Shown here: in pieces, positions 52,093-60,769 of the stretch
Layout: each line of letters opens with the position of its first letter
How positions within the stretch are numbered: position 1 is the first letter of the stretch
Program-made: the position numbers and the translations under genes
Notes under the pieces: generated by a model
The model's database searches: none
What the model was told of the DNA's origin: nothing
What the model saw: only the letters and a program-made list of their open reading frames with translations
Assembly: GCF_036387535.1 (NCBI RefSeq)
Contig: NZ_DASVTO010000115.1
Coordinates: 1 to 64,000 of the forward strand
Reading direction: 5' to 3'
Source of the DNA: Sphingomonas_R sp036387535
GTDB lineage: Bacteria; Pseudomonadota; Alphaproteobacteria; Sphingomonadales; Sphingomonadaceae
DNA length: 64,000 nt

Positions 52093-53385
52093 ATGAAGCC
52101 TTTTGCCGCCCTCCTGCTTGCCGCCACATCCCTGCCGGCGTTGGCGGCGCCTTCGCCTGCGGAACGGCGGGCCGTGGCTGCGGTCGATGCGGATCAGCCG
52201 CGGGCAATCGCCCTGCTCGAACGGCTGGTGAACCAGAATAGTGGCACGATGAACGTGGCCGGTGTCGAAACGGTCGGGCGGATGCTGCGTGCCGAACTCG
52301 AACCGCTGGGTTTCACGGTCGTCTGGAAACCGTTGCCGCAGACCAAGCGCGCCGGCCACCTGATCGCCACCAGGATGGGCGCCAAGGGTACGAAGCGCCT
52401 GCTGTTGATCGGCCATCTCGACACCGTGTTCGAAGCAGACAGCCCGTTTCAGTCATACAGGCGCACCGGTGACACGGCCGAAGGGCCGGGGGTGGGCGAC
52501 GACAAGGGCGGGATGGTCGTGATGCTGAGCGCGTTGCGCGCGATGAAGATCGCTGGCACGATCGACGACGCCACCTTCGAAATCGTCCTGACCGGCGATG
52601 AGGAACGGACCGGCGATCCCGTCGATATCGCGCGTGCCGACCTGATCGCCGCGGGCAGGCGCGCCGATGTTGCGCTCGATTTCGAAGGGCTGGTCCGCCA
52701 GGATGGCCGCGACATGGGGTCGATCGCGCGGCGGTCTTCGAACAGCTGGCAACTGACCACCACCGGCACCACGGGGCATAGCAGCCTGATCTTCGACGCC
52801 GCGCATGGCGATGGCGCGATCAACGAGATGGCGCGCATCCTGGCCGCGTTCCGGACGCAGCTTCCGGAAAAGAACCTGACCTTCAACACCGGGCTGCTGG
52901 TCGGCGGCGCGACCGCGGCGTTCGATGCCGATGCCGTCCGCGGCACGGCAACCGGCAAGCCGAACATCATTCCGGCCGTCGCCACTGCCCGCGGCGATTT
53001 CCGCACCCTGTCCGACGAACAGACCGCACGCGTCCGCGCCCGGATGATCGCGATCGTTGCCGCCCATGCACCCGGCACGGATGCAAAGATCCTGTTCGAC
53101 GAAGGGTATCCACCGATGGCCCCCACCGCCGGTAACCGCGCGATCCTGGCAAAACTGAACATGGTCAACCGCGACCTTGGCCTTGCCGAAATGCCGGAGC
53201 TCGATCCGCTGAAACGCGGCGCGGGGGATATCGCGTTCGTGGCGAAGGATGTCGACGGGCTGGCCGGGCTCGGTCCCTACAGCGTCGGCGATCACGCGCC
53301 CGGTGAAACCGTGGATCTGCCCAGCATCGCGGTCCAGGCCAAGCGCGCGGCGCTGTTGATGGCCCGGCTGGGGCGCGGTGGTTGA
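52093..53385 (+). CDS. Exported M20-family metallopeptidase
   Basis: A 430-residue carboxypeptidase G2-like zinc peptidase with a Sec signal peptide (MKPFAALLLAATSLPALAAP). Metal and catalytic residues are visible: His and Asp in LLIGHLDTVFE, Asp in GVGDDKGGM, Glu-Glu in LTGDEERTGDP and later GAGDIAFVAKD. The dimerisation domain contains TGTTGHSSLIF. It probably trims amino acids from peptides or folate-like compounds in the periplasm. AAGGGA precedes the ATG. It follows the LuxR-type remnant by 121 bases. Confidence 0.88.
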   Translation: MKPFAALLLAATSLPALAAPSPAERRAVAAVDADQPRAIALLERLVNQNSGTMNVAGVETVGRMLRAELEPLGFTVVWKPLPQTKRAGHLIATRMGAKGTKRLLLIGHLDTVFEADSPFQSYRRTGDTAEGPGVGDDKGGMVVMLSALRAMKIAGTIDDATFEIVLTGDEERTGDPVDIARADLIAAGRRADVALDFEGLVRQDGRDMGSIARRSSNSWQLTTTGTTGHSSLIFDAAHGDGAINEMARILAAFRTQLPEKNLTFNTGLLVGGATAAFDADAVRGTATGKPNIIPAVATARGDFRTLSDEQTARVRARMIAIVAAHAPGTDAKILFDEGYPPMAPTAGNRAILAKLNMVNRDLGLAEMPELDPLKRGAGDIAFVAKDVDGLAGLGPYSVGDHAPGETVDLPSIAVQAKRAALLMARLGRGG

Positions 53386-53435
53386 TCGGTTCGAACACCC
53401 TTGATCCTGCCCGCGCATCGGACCACATGCGGGGT

Positions 53436-54002
53436 ATGCTGATCGAAACGGAACCCACGCCCAACCCGGCGACGCTCAAATTCCTGCCTGGCCGTACGGT
53501 GATGGAAGCAGGCACCCGCGACTTTGCCGAGCCGGAGGAAGCCGACGCCTCCCCGCTCGCGGCCGCGCTGTTTTCGCTGGGCGATGTCGAAGGCGTGTTC
53601 TTCGGCCACGATTTCATATCGGTCACCGCGGCGCCGGGCGGCGAATGGCACGACCTGAAGCCACAGGTGTTGGGCATCCTGCTCGATCATTTTTCCAGCG
53701 GCGCACCCTTGTTCACCGGCGGCAGCGCGAACGGGATCCTGGTCGATGCCGATTACAATGACGATCCCGCGGATGCCGACATCGTCGATCAGATCCGCGA
53801 TCTCATCGACACCCGCGTGCGGCCCGCCGTGGCGCGCGACGGCGGCGACATCGTCTATCGCGGGTTCGACAAGGGCGTCGTCTATCTGGCGATGCAAGGC
53901 GCCTGTTCCGGCTGCCCTTCATCGACCGCGACGCTGAAGCAGGGCATCGAATCCCTGCTGAAACATTATGTGCCCGAAGTGACCGAGGTCCGCGCGGCCT
54001 GA
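53436..54002 (+). CDS. NfuA/NFU1-type iron-sulfur cluster scaffold
   Basis: A 188-residue protein with an N-terminal Nfu_N domain (MLIETEPTPNPATLKFLPG) and a C-terminal NifU-like domain (RPAVARDGGDIVYRGFDKGVV and the cluster-binding GACSGCPSS). Such proteins carry 4Fe-4S clusters to targets such as lipoyl synthase and respiratory enzymes. The start follows family consensus; an ATG nine bases upstream is also possible. It lies 25 bases before the next gene and 50 bases after the peptidase gene. Confidence 0.93.
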   Translation: MLIETEPTPNPATLKFLPGRTVMEAGTRDFAEPEEADASPLAAALFSLGDVEGVFFGHDFISVTAAPGGEWHDLKPQVLGILLDHFSSGAPLFTGGSANGILVDADYNDDPADADIVDQIRDLIDTRVRPAVARDGGDIVYRGFDKGVVYLAMQGACSGCPSSTATLKQGIESLLKHYVPEVTEVRAA

Positions 54003-54026
54003 CGACGCGACGAAGGGGGACGATTC

Positions 54027-54614
54027 ATGACCGCACTGCCGGATCCTGCGCTGGATCAACTGTTCCGTACCGCACGCAGCTATAATGGCTACACCGACGC
54101 TCCCGTGACGGACGCGGATCTGCACGCCATCTGGGATCTGGCCAAGATGGGGCCGACATCGGCCAACATGCTGCCCATGCGGATCGTCTGGTGCACCAGT
54201 GCGGATGCGAAGGCGACGCTGGCGTCGCTGGCAAGCGGCACCAATGGGCCCAAGATCCTGAAGGCGCCGGTCACGGCGATCATCGGCACCGATCTGGATT
54301 TCCCCGATCATCTGCCCGAACTGTTCCCGCATGCCGACGCGCGGTCCTGGTATGCCGGCAAACCCGACATGATCGCCACCGCCGGCCTCCGCAACAGTTC
54401 GATGCAGGCCGCCTATGTCATTCTGGCCGCGCGGGCGCTCGGTTTCGACACCGGGCCGATGTCGGGCTTCGACAACGCCAAGGTCGACGCGGCGTTCTTC
54501 GCAGGCACGCATATTCAGTCGAACCTGATCATGACGCTGGGTCATGGCGACCCCGCGACCATCCATGAACGACTGCCACGTCCGGCGTTCGAGGCCTATA
54601 ATCGAATCGCCTGA
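54027..54614 (+). CDS. Nitroreductase-family malonic semialdehyde reductase-like protein
   Basis: A 195-residue FMN-binding protein of the RutE/HadB-like group within the nitroreductase family. Family features are LFRTARSYNGYTDAPVTD, LAKMGPTSANMLPMRIVW, DMIATAGLRNSSMQAAYVILAARALGFDTGPMSGFD and NLIMTLGHGDP. RutE reduces malonic semialdehyde in pyrimidine breakdown; no other rut genes are nearby, so the physiological substrate here may differ. AAGGGGGA lies upstream of the ATG. tsaB begins one base after its stop. Confidence 0.88.
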   Translation: MTALPDPALDQLFRTARSYNGYTDAPVTDADLHAIWDLAKMGPTSANMLPMRIVWCTSADAKATLASLASGTNGPKILKAPVTAIIGTDLDFPDHLPELFPHADARSWYAGKPDMIATAGLRNSSMQAAYVILAARALGFDTGPMSGFDNAKVDAAFFAGTHIQSNLIMTLGHGDPATIHERLPRPAFEAYNRIA

Positions 54615-54615
54615 C

Positions 54616-55233
54616 GTGCGCGTGCTCGTGCTCGATGCAGCCACCGACGCCTGTTCGGTGGCGCTGATCGCGAACGGCACCGTGCTGGCTTCCAGGCATG
54701 CGGTGGTCGGTCGCGGTCATGCCGAACGGCTAGTCCCGATGGTGGATGATCTGTTGGGGGATGTACGGCCCGATGCGGTCCTGGTCGATTGCGGGCCCGG
54801 CAGCTTCACGGGCGTGCGCGTTGGTCTGGCCGCCGCCCGCGCCTTCGCCTTCGCGTGGCAGGTGCCCGTCCAGGGATATAGCGCACTCGCGCTGCTGGCG
54901 GCGACTGCGCTGGTCGAGGATCCGGCGCTCCGCGGCGTGACGGCCGCGATCATCGGCGGACATGGCGAACTGTTCGTGCAGCGCTTCACCGGACCGGAGC
55001 TGATCGCGCAGGGCGAGCTCCGTTCACTGGTGCCGGCTGACGCCGCACGCTTTGCGGAGGATGATCTGGTCGTCGGATCCGGGGCCCCGGCCCTGCTGGT
55101 GGCGCGGGGCGATCATCATGGTGACGACCGGCTGCCGATCGCGGCCAACGCGGTGCACCTGCCACCGGCGTTCACGCACTTGCCCGCCACGCCGATCTAC
55201 GGGCGGGCACCGGATGCGAAACCCGCCGCATGA
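54616..55233 (+). CDS. tsaB: tRNA threonylcarbamoyladenosine synthesis protein TsaB
   Basis: A 205-residue ASKHA-fold protein that supports TsaD in making t6A37 in tRNA. The start VRVLVLDAATDACSVAL, the motif RGHAERLVPMVDDLL and DCGPGSFTGVRVGLAAARAFA are typical. The chosen GTG at 54616 lies one base after the upstream stop and has no own ribosome site, so translation probably depends on the upstream gene. Its stop overlaps rimI by four bases. TsaD, TsaE and TsaC are not in the window. Confidence 0.93.
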   Translation: MRVLVLDAATDACSVALIANGTVLASRHAVVGRGHAERLVPMVDDLLGDVRPDAVLVDCGPGSFTGVRVGLAAARAFAFAWQVPVQGYSALALLAATALVEDPALRGVTAAIIGGHGELFVQRFTGPELIAQGELRSLVPADAARFAEDDLVVGSGAPALLVARGDHHGDDRLPIAANAVHLPPAFTHLPATPIYGRAPDAKPAA

Positions 55234-55703
55234 TGCCGGCGGTCGTCCTGCGCGACGCGGGCGTCGCCGATCTGGGCGAGGTCATGGTCACCATGACGGA
55301 GGCGTTCGATCCCCGGTTCGGCGAAGCCTGGACGCAAAGCCAATGCCTCGGCATCCTCTCGCTACCGGGTGTCTGGATGACGCTCGCCCGTATCGACGAT
55401 CGGCCGGTCGGCTTCGCGCTGAGCCGGATCGTCGCAGACGAGGCGGAACTGCTCCTGCTGGCCGTGCGGCCGGGCGATCGGCGCCTGGGTGTCGGAAACC
55501 TGTTGCTCGCATCGGTGCGCGATGCGGCTCGCCAACGTGGTGCACGCAAGCTGTTTCTGGAGGTTCGCGACGGCAATCCTGCCCGCCACCTGTACGACTC
55601 AGCGGGTTTTCGGGTCGTCGGTTGCCGGCGCGGCTATTATCGCGGGCGGGACGGCGGGGTTCATGACGCATACACGCTGGAAAGTGATCTGGCGCAAACA
55701 TGA
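55230..55703 (+). CDS. rimI: Ribosomal-protein-alanine N-acetyltransferase-like GNAT
   Basis: A 157-residue GNAT acetyltransferase. The acetyl-CoA loop reads RPGDRRLGVGNLLL (RxxGxG type), followed by GARKLFLEVRDGNPARHLYDSAGF and GYYRG, as in RimI, which acetylates the N-terminus of ribosomal protein S18. The order tsaB-rimI, with a four-base overlap, supports the call. Other protein targets are possible. Confidence 0.9.
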   Translation: MMPAVVLRDAGVADLGEVMVTMTEAFDPRFGEAWTQSQCLGILSLPGVWMTLARIDDRPVGFALSRIVADEAELLLLAVRPGDRRLGVGNLLLASVRDAARQRGARKLFLEVRDGNPARHLYDSAGFRVVGCRRGYYRGRDGGVHDAYTLESDLAQT

Positions 55704-55793
55704 TGCAGATCAACGCAAGCATGTTGCTCTGACATCATGATTTTGTGGAGGGAACATCATCTACCGCGAAGCGATCGCGCAGCAGGATTGTTC

Positions 55794-56201
55794 ATGACTC
55801 GTACCAATGCCGATACGCTCATCGCGTTGACCGCCGACATCGTTGCGGCGCATGTCGCCTTCAACAAAGTGGCGGTGGATGCCATCGCGGGGCTGATCGC
55901 CGACGTCTACGGCGCCCTGTCGCACGTCGACACGCCTGCCGCCGCACCGGAAACCCCGCCGGAACCCGCCGTCCCGATCCGGCAATCGGTGAAGCATGAC
56001 TATATCGTCTGCCTGGAAGACGGGGCAAAGCTGAAGATGCTGAAGCGCTATCTGATGTCGCGCTACAAGCTGACACCGGATCAATATCGCGCGCGCTGGG
56101 GGCTGCCGGCCGACTATCCGATGGTGGCGCCGGCCTATTCCGACCGCCGCCGTTCGCTGGCGAAGGAGATCGGGCTCGGCACCCGCCCCGCGCGGGGCTA
56201 A
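55794..56201 (+). CDS. MucR/Ros-family transcriptional regulator, altered zinc site
   Basis: A 135-residue MucR-type regulator. The N-terminal part (LIALTADIVAAHVAFNKV) is the oligomerisation region, and the DNA-binding domain runs from SVKHDYIVCLEDGAKLKMLK to YPMVAPAYSDRRRSLAKEIGLG. The usual zinc-finger region reads about CLEDG...LKRHLRTHY, but here it is LKRYLMSRY, so both His ligands are replaced while Cys and Asp stay. It may fold without zinc, as some rhizobial homologues do. The ATG at 55794 has AGGA upstream. MucR proteins control exopolysaccharide, motility and virulence genes and often themselves. Confidence 0.88.
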   Translation: MTRTNADTLIALTADIVAAHVAFNKVAVDAIAGLIADVYGALSHVDTPAAAPETPPEPAVPIRQSVKHDYIVCLEDGAKLKMLKRYLMSRYKLTPDQYRARWGLPADYPMVAPAYSDRRRSLAKEIGLGTRPARG

Positions 56202-56293
56202 AAGGGTTTCGCGCCTCGCGGGCATGTTCTAGGCTGGACAACGGGCCGGTCGAATCCGGCGGACCGCCACAGACGCCCAAGCTTAGGGATGCC

Positions 56294-56716
56294 ATGCACC
56301 GCAGGATCGATGTCGAGGCGCTTTGCGCGGAAAAGGGGCTCCGGATTACCGAGCAGCGTCGCGTGATTGCGCGCGTGTTGTCGGAGGCGGAGGATCATCC
56401 CGATGTCGAGGCGCTGCATGTCCGCGCCGCCGCCATCGATCCGGGTATCTCGATCGCCACCGTATACCGGACTGTTCGCCTGTTCGAAGAGGCGGGCATT
56501 CTGGCGCGCCACGATTTCGGCGACGGTCGCGCCCGCTACGAGGCGGCACCCGACACGCATCACGATCATCTGATCGACATCGAGTCCGGCCGCGTGATCG
56601 AGTTCATCGATGACGAGGTCGAATTGCTGCAGAAGAAGATCGCCGAGAAACTGGGCTTCCGCCTCGTCGATCACCGCATGGAGTTGTACGGCGTTCCGCT
56701 GGACCGCGATCACTAG
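56294..56716 (+). CDS. Fur-family transcriptional regulator
   Basis: A 140-residue Fur-type repressor. The winged helix has LRITEQRRVIARVL and ISIATVYRTVRLFEEAGIL; metal-binding residues lie in RARYEAAPDTHHDHLIDIESG. The C-terminal Cys pairs found in E. coli Fur and Zur are missing, as is usual in alphaproteobacterial Fur/Mur proteins, which may sense Mn or Fe. The position before plsC and miaB is also usual for the alphaproteobacterial fur gene. Zur remains possible, but the sequence does not favour it. Confidence 0.9.
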   Translation: MHRRIDVEALCAEKGLRITEQRRVIARVLSEAEDHPDVEALHVRAAAIDPGISIATVYRTVRLFEEAGILARHDFGDGRARYEAAPDTHHDHLIDIESGRVIEFIDDEVELLQKKIAEKLGFRLVDHRMELYGVPLDRDH

Positions 56717-56731
56717 GAACTGCGCCGCAGC

Positions 56732-57481
56732 ATGCGCCCTTCCGCTGGTGACGGGCCGTGGGCCGGCAACCGCCTCAACCTTCGCGCCTTCGGTCGCATT
56801 GCGGCCGTGCTGGCGGTGCTGGTCGTCTGCCTGGCGGGCCATGCGCTCGGCCACCTGACGGGGCGGCAACGCATCTGGGTTCAGCGCTTTCTGGCCGGTG
56901 CGGCCCGCGCACTGGGGGCCGACATCGGGATCCTGGGCCGGCCACTGGACCGTGACGTGCTGTTCGTGGCCAACCATCTGTCCTGGTTCGATATCCTCGG
57001 CCTGGGCGGCGCCACCGGCACGGCGTTCGTATCGAAGGACGCGGTCGCCCGCTGGCCGGTCGTCGGTTGGCTGGCGCGGCTCGGCGGCACGATCTTCATC
57101 GCGCATACCAGCCGGACCACCGCGCGCAGCCAGGCCGATGCCCTGACCCACGCGCTTGCCGCCGGCCGGCCGGTCGCGCTGTTTCCCGAAGGCACGACTA
57201 ACGACGGCACCACGCTCAGGCCGTTCCGCGCCGCTCTGATCGCCGCCGCCACCGCGACCGGCGTCCGGGTCCAGCCGGTCGCGATCGATTATGGCGCGCT
57301 TGCACCCGAAATCGCATGGAAGGACGAGGAGTCCGCTCCACAGGTCGCCCGCCGGCTGATCACGCGCGCCGGCCGCATCCCGATCACGCTCCACTTCCTC
57401 GATCCGTTACCGCCCTCGGCCGACCGCAAGCAACTGGCGGCCGATGCCCGCGCCGCGATCGTCGCGCGTCTCGGCGGGTAG
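56732..57481 (+). CDS. plsC: 1-acyl-sn-glycerol-3-phosphate acyltransferase
   Basis: A 249-residue PlsC-type acyltransferase of the inner membrane. After a hydrophobic N-terminal helix (IAAVLAVLVVCLAGHAL) come the HX4D motif in VANHLSWFDILGL and the FPEGTTNDG motif, with later PVAIDYGAL. It adds the second acyl chain to lysophosphatidic acid in phospholipid synthesis. It could instead be a related ornithine-lipid or lyso-lipid acyltransferase. It begins 15 bases after fur and its end is 43 bases before miaB. Confidence 0.88.
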   Translation: MRPSAGDGPWAGNRLNLRAFGRIAAVLAVLVVCLAGHALGHLTGRQRIWVQRFLAGAARALGADIGILGRPLDRDVLFVANHLSWFDILGLGGATGTAFVSKDAVARWPVVGWLARLGGTIFIAHTSRTTARSQADALTHALAAGRPVALFPEGTTNDGTTLRPFRAALIAAATATGVRVQPVAIDYGALAPEIAWKDEESAPQVARRLITRAGRIPITLHFLDPLPPSADRKQLAADARAAIVARLGG

Positions 57482-57524
57482 AAGCGGGCTAGGTGTCCGC
57501 GACGCGATGCCCTATAGCGCGCCG

Positions 57525-58838
57525 ATGAACGCCCCGCCCCGCTCCTTCCACGTCAAATCCTTCGGCTGTCAGATGAACGCCTATGACGGCACCCGTATGG
57601 CGGAATTGCTGGAGGCCGAGGGGCTGACGGCGGCGGCCGAGATCGGGGATGCCGATCTGGTCGTCCTCAACACCTGCCATATTCGCGAACGGGCCGCGGA
57701 GAAGGTATATTCCGATATCGGCCGGCTGAAACGTGCGGACGGCAGCACGCCGATGATTGCCGTTGCCGGCTGCGTCGCGCAGGCCGAAGGCGCGGAGATT
57801 CCCCGCCGCGCGCCCAGCGTCGATATCGTGGTGGGCCCGCAAGCCTATCACCGCCTGCCTGCCATGGTGGCGGAGGCCGCCACTGGCCGCCGCGCGCTCG
57901 ACACCGACATGCCGGCGCTGTCGAAGTTCCAACAACTGCCGGCCCGCCGCCGCCAGGGGCCCAGCGCGTTCCTGACGGTGCAGGAAGGGTGCGACAAGTT
58001 CTGCACCTATTGCGTCGTGCCCTACACGCGCGGTGCGGAGGTGTCCCGGCGTTGGACGCAGGTCGTCGATGAGGCCAGGGCGCTGGTCGATGCCGGCGCC
58101 CGCGAAATCACGCTGCTTGGCCAGAACGTCAACGCCTGGACCGGCACCGACGCGGCCGGGCGCAGCGGCGGGCTCGACCGCCTGATCGCCGAACTCGATC
58201 GCCTGCCCGCGCTGGAGCGCATCCGCTATACCACCAGCCACCCGAACGACATGACGCAAGGCTTGATCGACGCGCACCGCGACGTCGAAAAGCTGATGCC
58301 GTTCCTGCATCTTCCGGTTCAGGCGGGGTCCGACCGCATCCTGAAGGCCATGAACCGCAGCCATACGCGCGACAGCTATCTGCGCATCCTCGATCGCGTT
58401 CGCGCGGCCCGGCCCGACATCGCCGTCTCCGGGGACTTCATCGTCGGCTTTCCCGGCGAAACCGACGCCGATTTCGAACAGACGCTCGATCTGGTGCGTC
58501 AGGTCGGACATGCGCAGGCTTTCAGCTTCAAATACAGTCCGCGCCCCGGCACCCCCGCCGCGACGATGGCGGACCCGGTTCCCGAATCCGTGATGGATGC
58601 CCGCCTCCACATGCTCCAGGCATTGATCTGGGAACAGGCGACTGCGTTCAATCAGACCACCGTTGGTCGCCGCACCCGCATCCTGATCGAACGCAACGGC
58701 CGCAAACCCGGCCAGCGGATCGGCAAATCGCCCTGGCTACAATCCGTCCACCTGGAAACCGACGCTCCCATCGGCGCGATGGTCGACGTCGCGATCGTCT
58801 CGGCGGGACCCAACAGCGTCGGCGGCGCAGCGGTCTAG
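57525..58838 (+). CDS. miaB: tRNA-2-methylthio-N6-dimethylallyladenosine synthase
   Basis: A 437-residue radical-SAM methylthiotransferase. The N-terminal domain has the three cluster cysteines (FGCQMNAYD, NTCHIRE, AGCVAQ); the radical-SAM site is CDKFCTYC (Cys156, 160, 163), and a TRAM domain forms the end. It converts i6A37 to ms2i6A37 in tRNAs reading U-starting codons. I use the ATG at 57525, which keeps the usual numbering; an ATG at 57507 is possible. It starts the conserved miaB-phoH-ybeY-corC run. Confidence 0.95.
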   Translation: MNAPPRSFHVKSFGCQMNAYDGTRMAELLEAEGLTAAAEIGDADLVVLNTCHIRERAAEKVYSDIGRLKRADGSTPMIAVAGCVAQAEGAEIPRRAPSVDIVVGPQAYHRLPAMVAEAATGRRALDTDMPALSKFQQLPARRRQGPSAFLTVQEGCDKFCTYCVVPYTRGAEVSRRWTQVVDEARALVDAGAREITLLGQNVNAWTGTDAAGRSGGLDRLIAELDRLPALERIRYTTSHPNDMTQGLIDAHRDVEKLMPFLHLPVQAGSDRILKAMNRSHTRDSYLRILDRVRAARPDIAVSGDFIVGFPGETDADFEQTLDLVRQVGHAQAFSFKYSPRPGTPAATMADPVPESVMDARLHMLQALIWEQATAFNQTTVGRRTRILIERNGRKPGQRIGKSPWLQSVHLETDAPIGAMVDVAIVSAGPNSVGGAAV

Positions 58839-58986
58839 CGCGTCCAGACGATCGGACCTGTCGGCAACCGTCCGACCAACCCACAGCAGCACTTTCGCAT
58901 TTCCCCCGCACCCCCCATCTCGGTTAGCATCAGGCCGGCCGGAGTCCCCGGTGGCTGACGGAGTGCAACGCAGATGACGAGCGTCC

Positions 58987-59985
58987 ATGTCGCGTAAACC
59001 GGTGCAGGCCCGCGCGGGCGAACGCGCCCGGCTGGAGATCCTGTTCGACAAGCCGCAACTGCTCGGACGGTTGTTCGGGCAATATGACCAGAATCTGATC
59101 GCGATCGAAAGCAAGCTGGGCGTCTACATGTCGGCCCGCGGCAACAAGATCCAGATCGAGGGCGAGGCAGAGGCCGCGGCGCGCGCGCGCGAAATCCTCA
59201 CCGGCCTCTACAACCGCATCGTGCAGGGGCAGGATGTCGATGCCGGCATGGTCGACGGCATCATCCAGATGTCGGCGGAACCGACGCTGGAAGGGATCAT
59301 CCGCGCGGACGCGGGTGACACCCCGCCGGTGATGATCCGCACGCGCAAGAAGACGATCGTCCCGCGTACCGGCACCCAGATCGGTTACATGGAGGCGCTG
59401 GGCCGCGACGATGTGATCTTCGCGCTCGGCCCGGCGGGCACCGGCAAGACCTATCTGGCGGTGGCGCAGGCCGTTCAGCAGCTGATCAACGGATCGGTCC
59501 AGCGGTTGATCCTCTCGCGCCCCGCGGTGGAGGCGGGCGAGCGGCTCGGCTTCCTGCCCGGCGACATGAAGGAGAAGGTCGATCCCTATCTCCGTCCACT
59601 CTACGACGCGCTCTACGATATGCTGCCCAACGAGCAGGTCGAACGCCGCATCGCCAGTGGCGAGATCGAGATCGCACCGATTGCCTTCATGCGCGGCCGC
59701 ACCCTGTCCGACGCGTTCATCATCCTGGACGAGGCGCAGAACACCACCATCGCGCAGATGAAGATGTTCCTGACGCGTTTCGGCATGAACAGCCGCATGG
59801 TCGTCTGCGGCGATCCGCGGCAGATCGACCTGCCCGGCGTCGGCCAGTCCGGCCTCGCCGACGCGGTCCGCAGGCTGGAGGGTGTGCAGGGCATCGCGAC
59901 CGTGCGCTTCGGTGCGGCCGACGTGGTCCGCCACCCGATCGTCAGCCGCATCGTCCAGGCCTATGAAGGTCCCGACGATGCGTGA
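58987..59985 (+). CDS. PhoH-family ATPase (YbeZ type)
   Basis: A 332-residue PhoH-like protein with an N-terminal KH-like part (about residues 15-90), Walker A in LGPAGTGKTYLAVAQAV, the motif LSRPAVEAGERLGFLPGDM, Walker B in FIILDEAQNTT and VCGDPRQIDLPG. YbeZ works with YbeY in 16S rRNA maturation and may be an RNA helicase. The ATG at 58987 lacks a strong ribosome site; a seven-codon frame (ATG at 58974, stop at 58995-58997) overlaps it and might affect its translation. Its stop lies in front of ybeY. Confidence 0.92.
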   Translation: MSRKPVQARAGERARLEILFDKPQLLGRLFGQYDQNLIAIESKLGVYMSARGNKIQIEGEAEAAARAREILTGLYNRIVQGQDVDAGMVDGIIQMSAEPTLEGIIRADAGDTPPVMIRTRKKTIVPRTGTQIGYMEALGRDDVIFALGPAGTGKTYLAVAQAVQQLINGSVQRLILSRPAVEAGERLGFLPGDMKEKVDPYLRPLYDALYDMLPNEQVERRIASGEIEIAPIAFMRGRTLSDAFIILDEAQNTTIAQMKMFLTRFGMNSRMVVCGDPRQIDLPGVGQSGLADAVRRLEGVQGIATVRFGAADVVRHPIVSRIVQAYEGPDDA

Positions 59986-60029
59986 TCGTCAGGCGCCTCC
60001 TTCCTCACAAGGAAAGGGGGGCTCCCGTC

Positions 60030-60539
60030 ATGATTGAGGTCGCCATCTCTCCGGAGGAAGGCTGGTCCGGCGCCACCGACTGGCAGGCGCTGGCCGATCG
60101 CGCCGTGAACACTGCCCTTCGCCACAGCCCGCACGCGGCGCTGGTCGACATGGCCGTCCTGGTCGAAATCTCCGTGCGCTTCACCGACGATGCCGAGGTT
60201 CAGGCGTTGAACGCGAGCTATCGCGGCAAGGATCGGCCGACCAACGTGCTCAGCTTTCCGATGGTCGAACCGGATCTTCTACCAACGCTCGCCGATAGCG
60301 ACGATGGCGAGATCCTGCTCGGCGATATCGTGCTCGCCGCCGGTGTCTGTCTGCGCGAAGCTGCGGATAAGGGCGTGCCAATGGAAACCCACGCCACCCA
60401 TCTCATCGTCCACGGTACGCTGCATCTGCTCGGCTACGATCATATCGACGAAGCCGAAGGCGATGCGATGGAGTCCGTCGAGCGTACCGCGCTGGCGGCG
60501 ATCGGCATCGACGATCCTTATGCGATCGAGGACGATTGA
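60030..60539 (+). CDS. ybeY: Endoribonuclease YbeY
   Basis: A 169-residue metal-dependent RNase for 16S rRNA 3'-end maturation and ribosome quality control. The zinc motif is complete: HLIVHGTLHLLGYDH (HGxLHLxGYDH). The region YRGKDRPTNVLSFP is also typical. I chose the ATG at 60030, which has AGGGGGG eight bases upstream, over the GTG at 59982 that overlaps the phoH stop. It lies between phoH and corC as in E. coli. Confidence 0.95.
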   Translation: MIEVAISPEEGWSGATDWQALADRAVNTALRHSPHAALVDMAVLVEISVRFTDDAEVQALNASYRGKDRPTNVLSFPMVEPDLLPTLADSDDGEILLGDIVLAAGVCLREAADKGVPMETHATHLIVHGTLHLLGYDHIDEAEGDAMESVERTALAAIGIDDPYAIEDD

Positions 60540-60632
60540 CGGGACAGGCTTTCTTCGCGCCCTCCCCCCAAATCGTCATCACGGCACGTGCCGGGATCGC
60601 CCCTGGGTGAAGGACGACCTAGCCCCACCGAG

Positions 60633-60652
60633 ATCCCGGCCTCCGCCGGGAT
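60633..60652. repeat. Short REP-like hairpin
   Basis: ATCCCGGC-CTCC-GCCGGGAT is a perfect eight-base stem in the 230-base gap between ybeY and corC. The phrase GATCCCGGCCTCCGCCGGGA is of the kind found many times between genes in sphingomonad and related genomes, but copy number cannot be judged here. The rest of the gap has no gene that I can support. Confidence 0.6.
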
Positions 60653-60769
60653 GACGGTGATGTGAAAACACCTCTGTAACAAAAAACATACCGCCCTATG
60701 TCCATGATAGCCGCACCGTCGCACTTCACGCTAGGGTGGACCACACCCACAAGGATCCCGAACCTTCCA

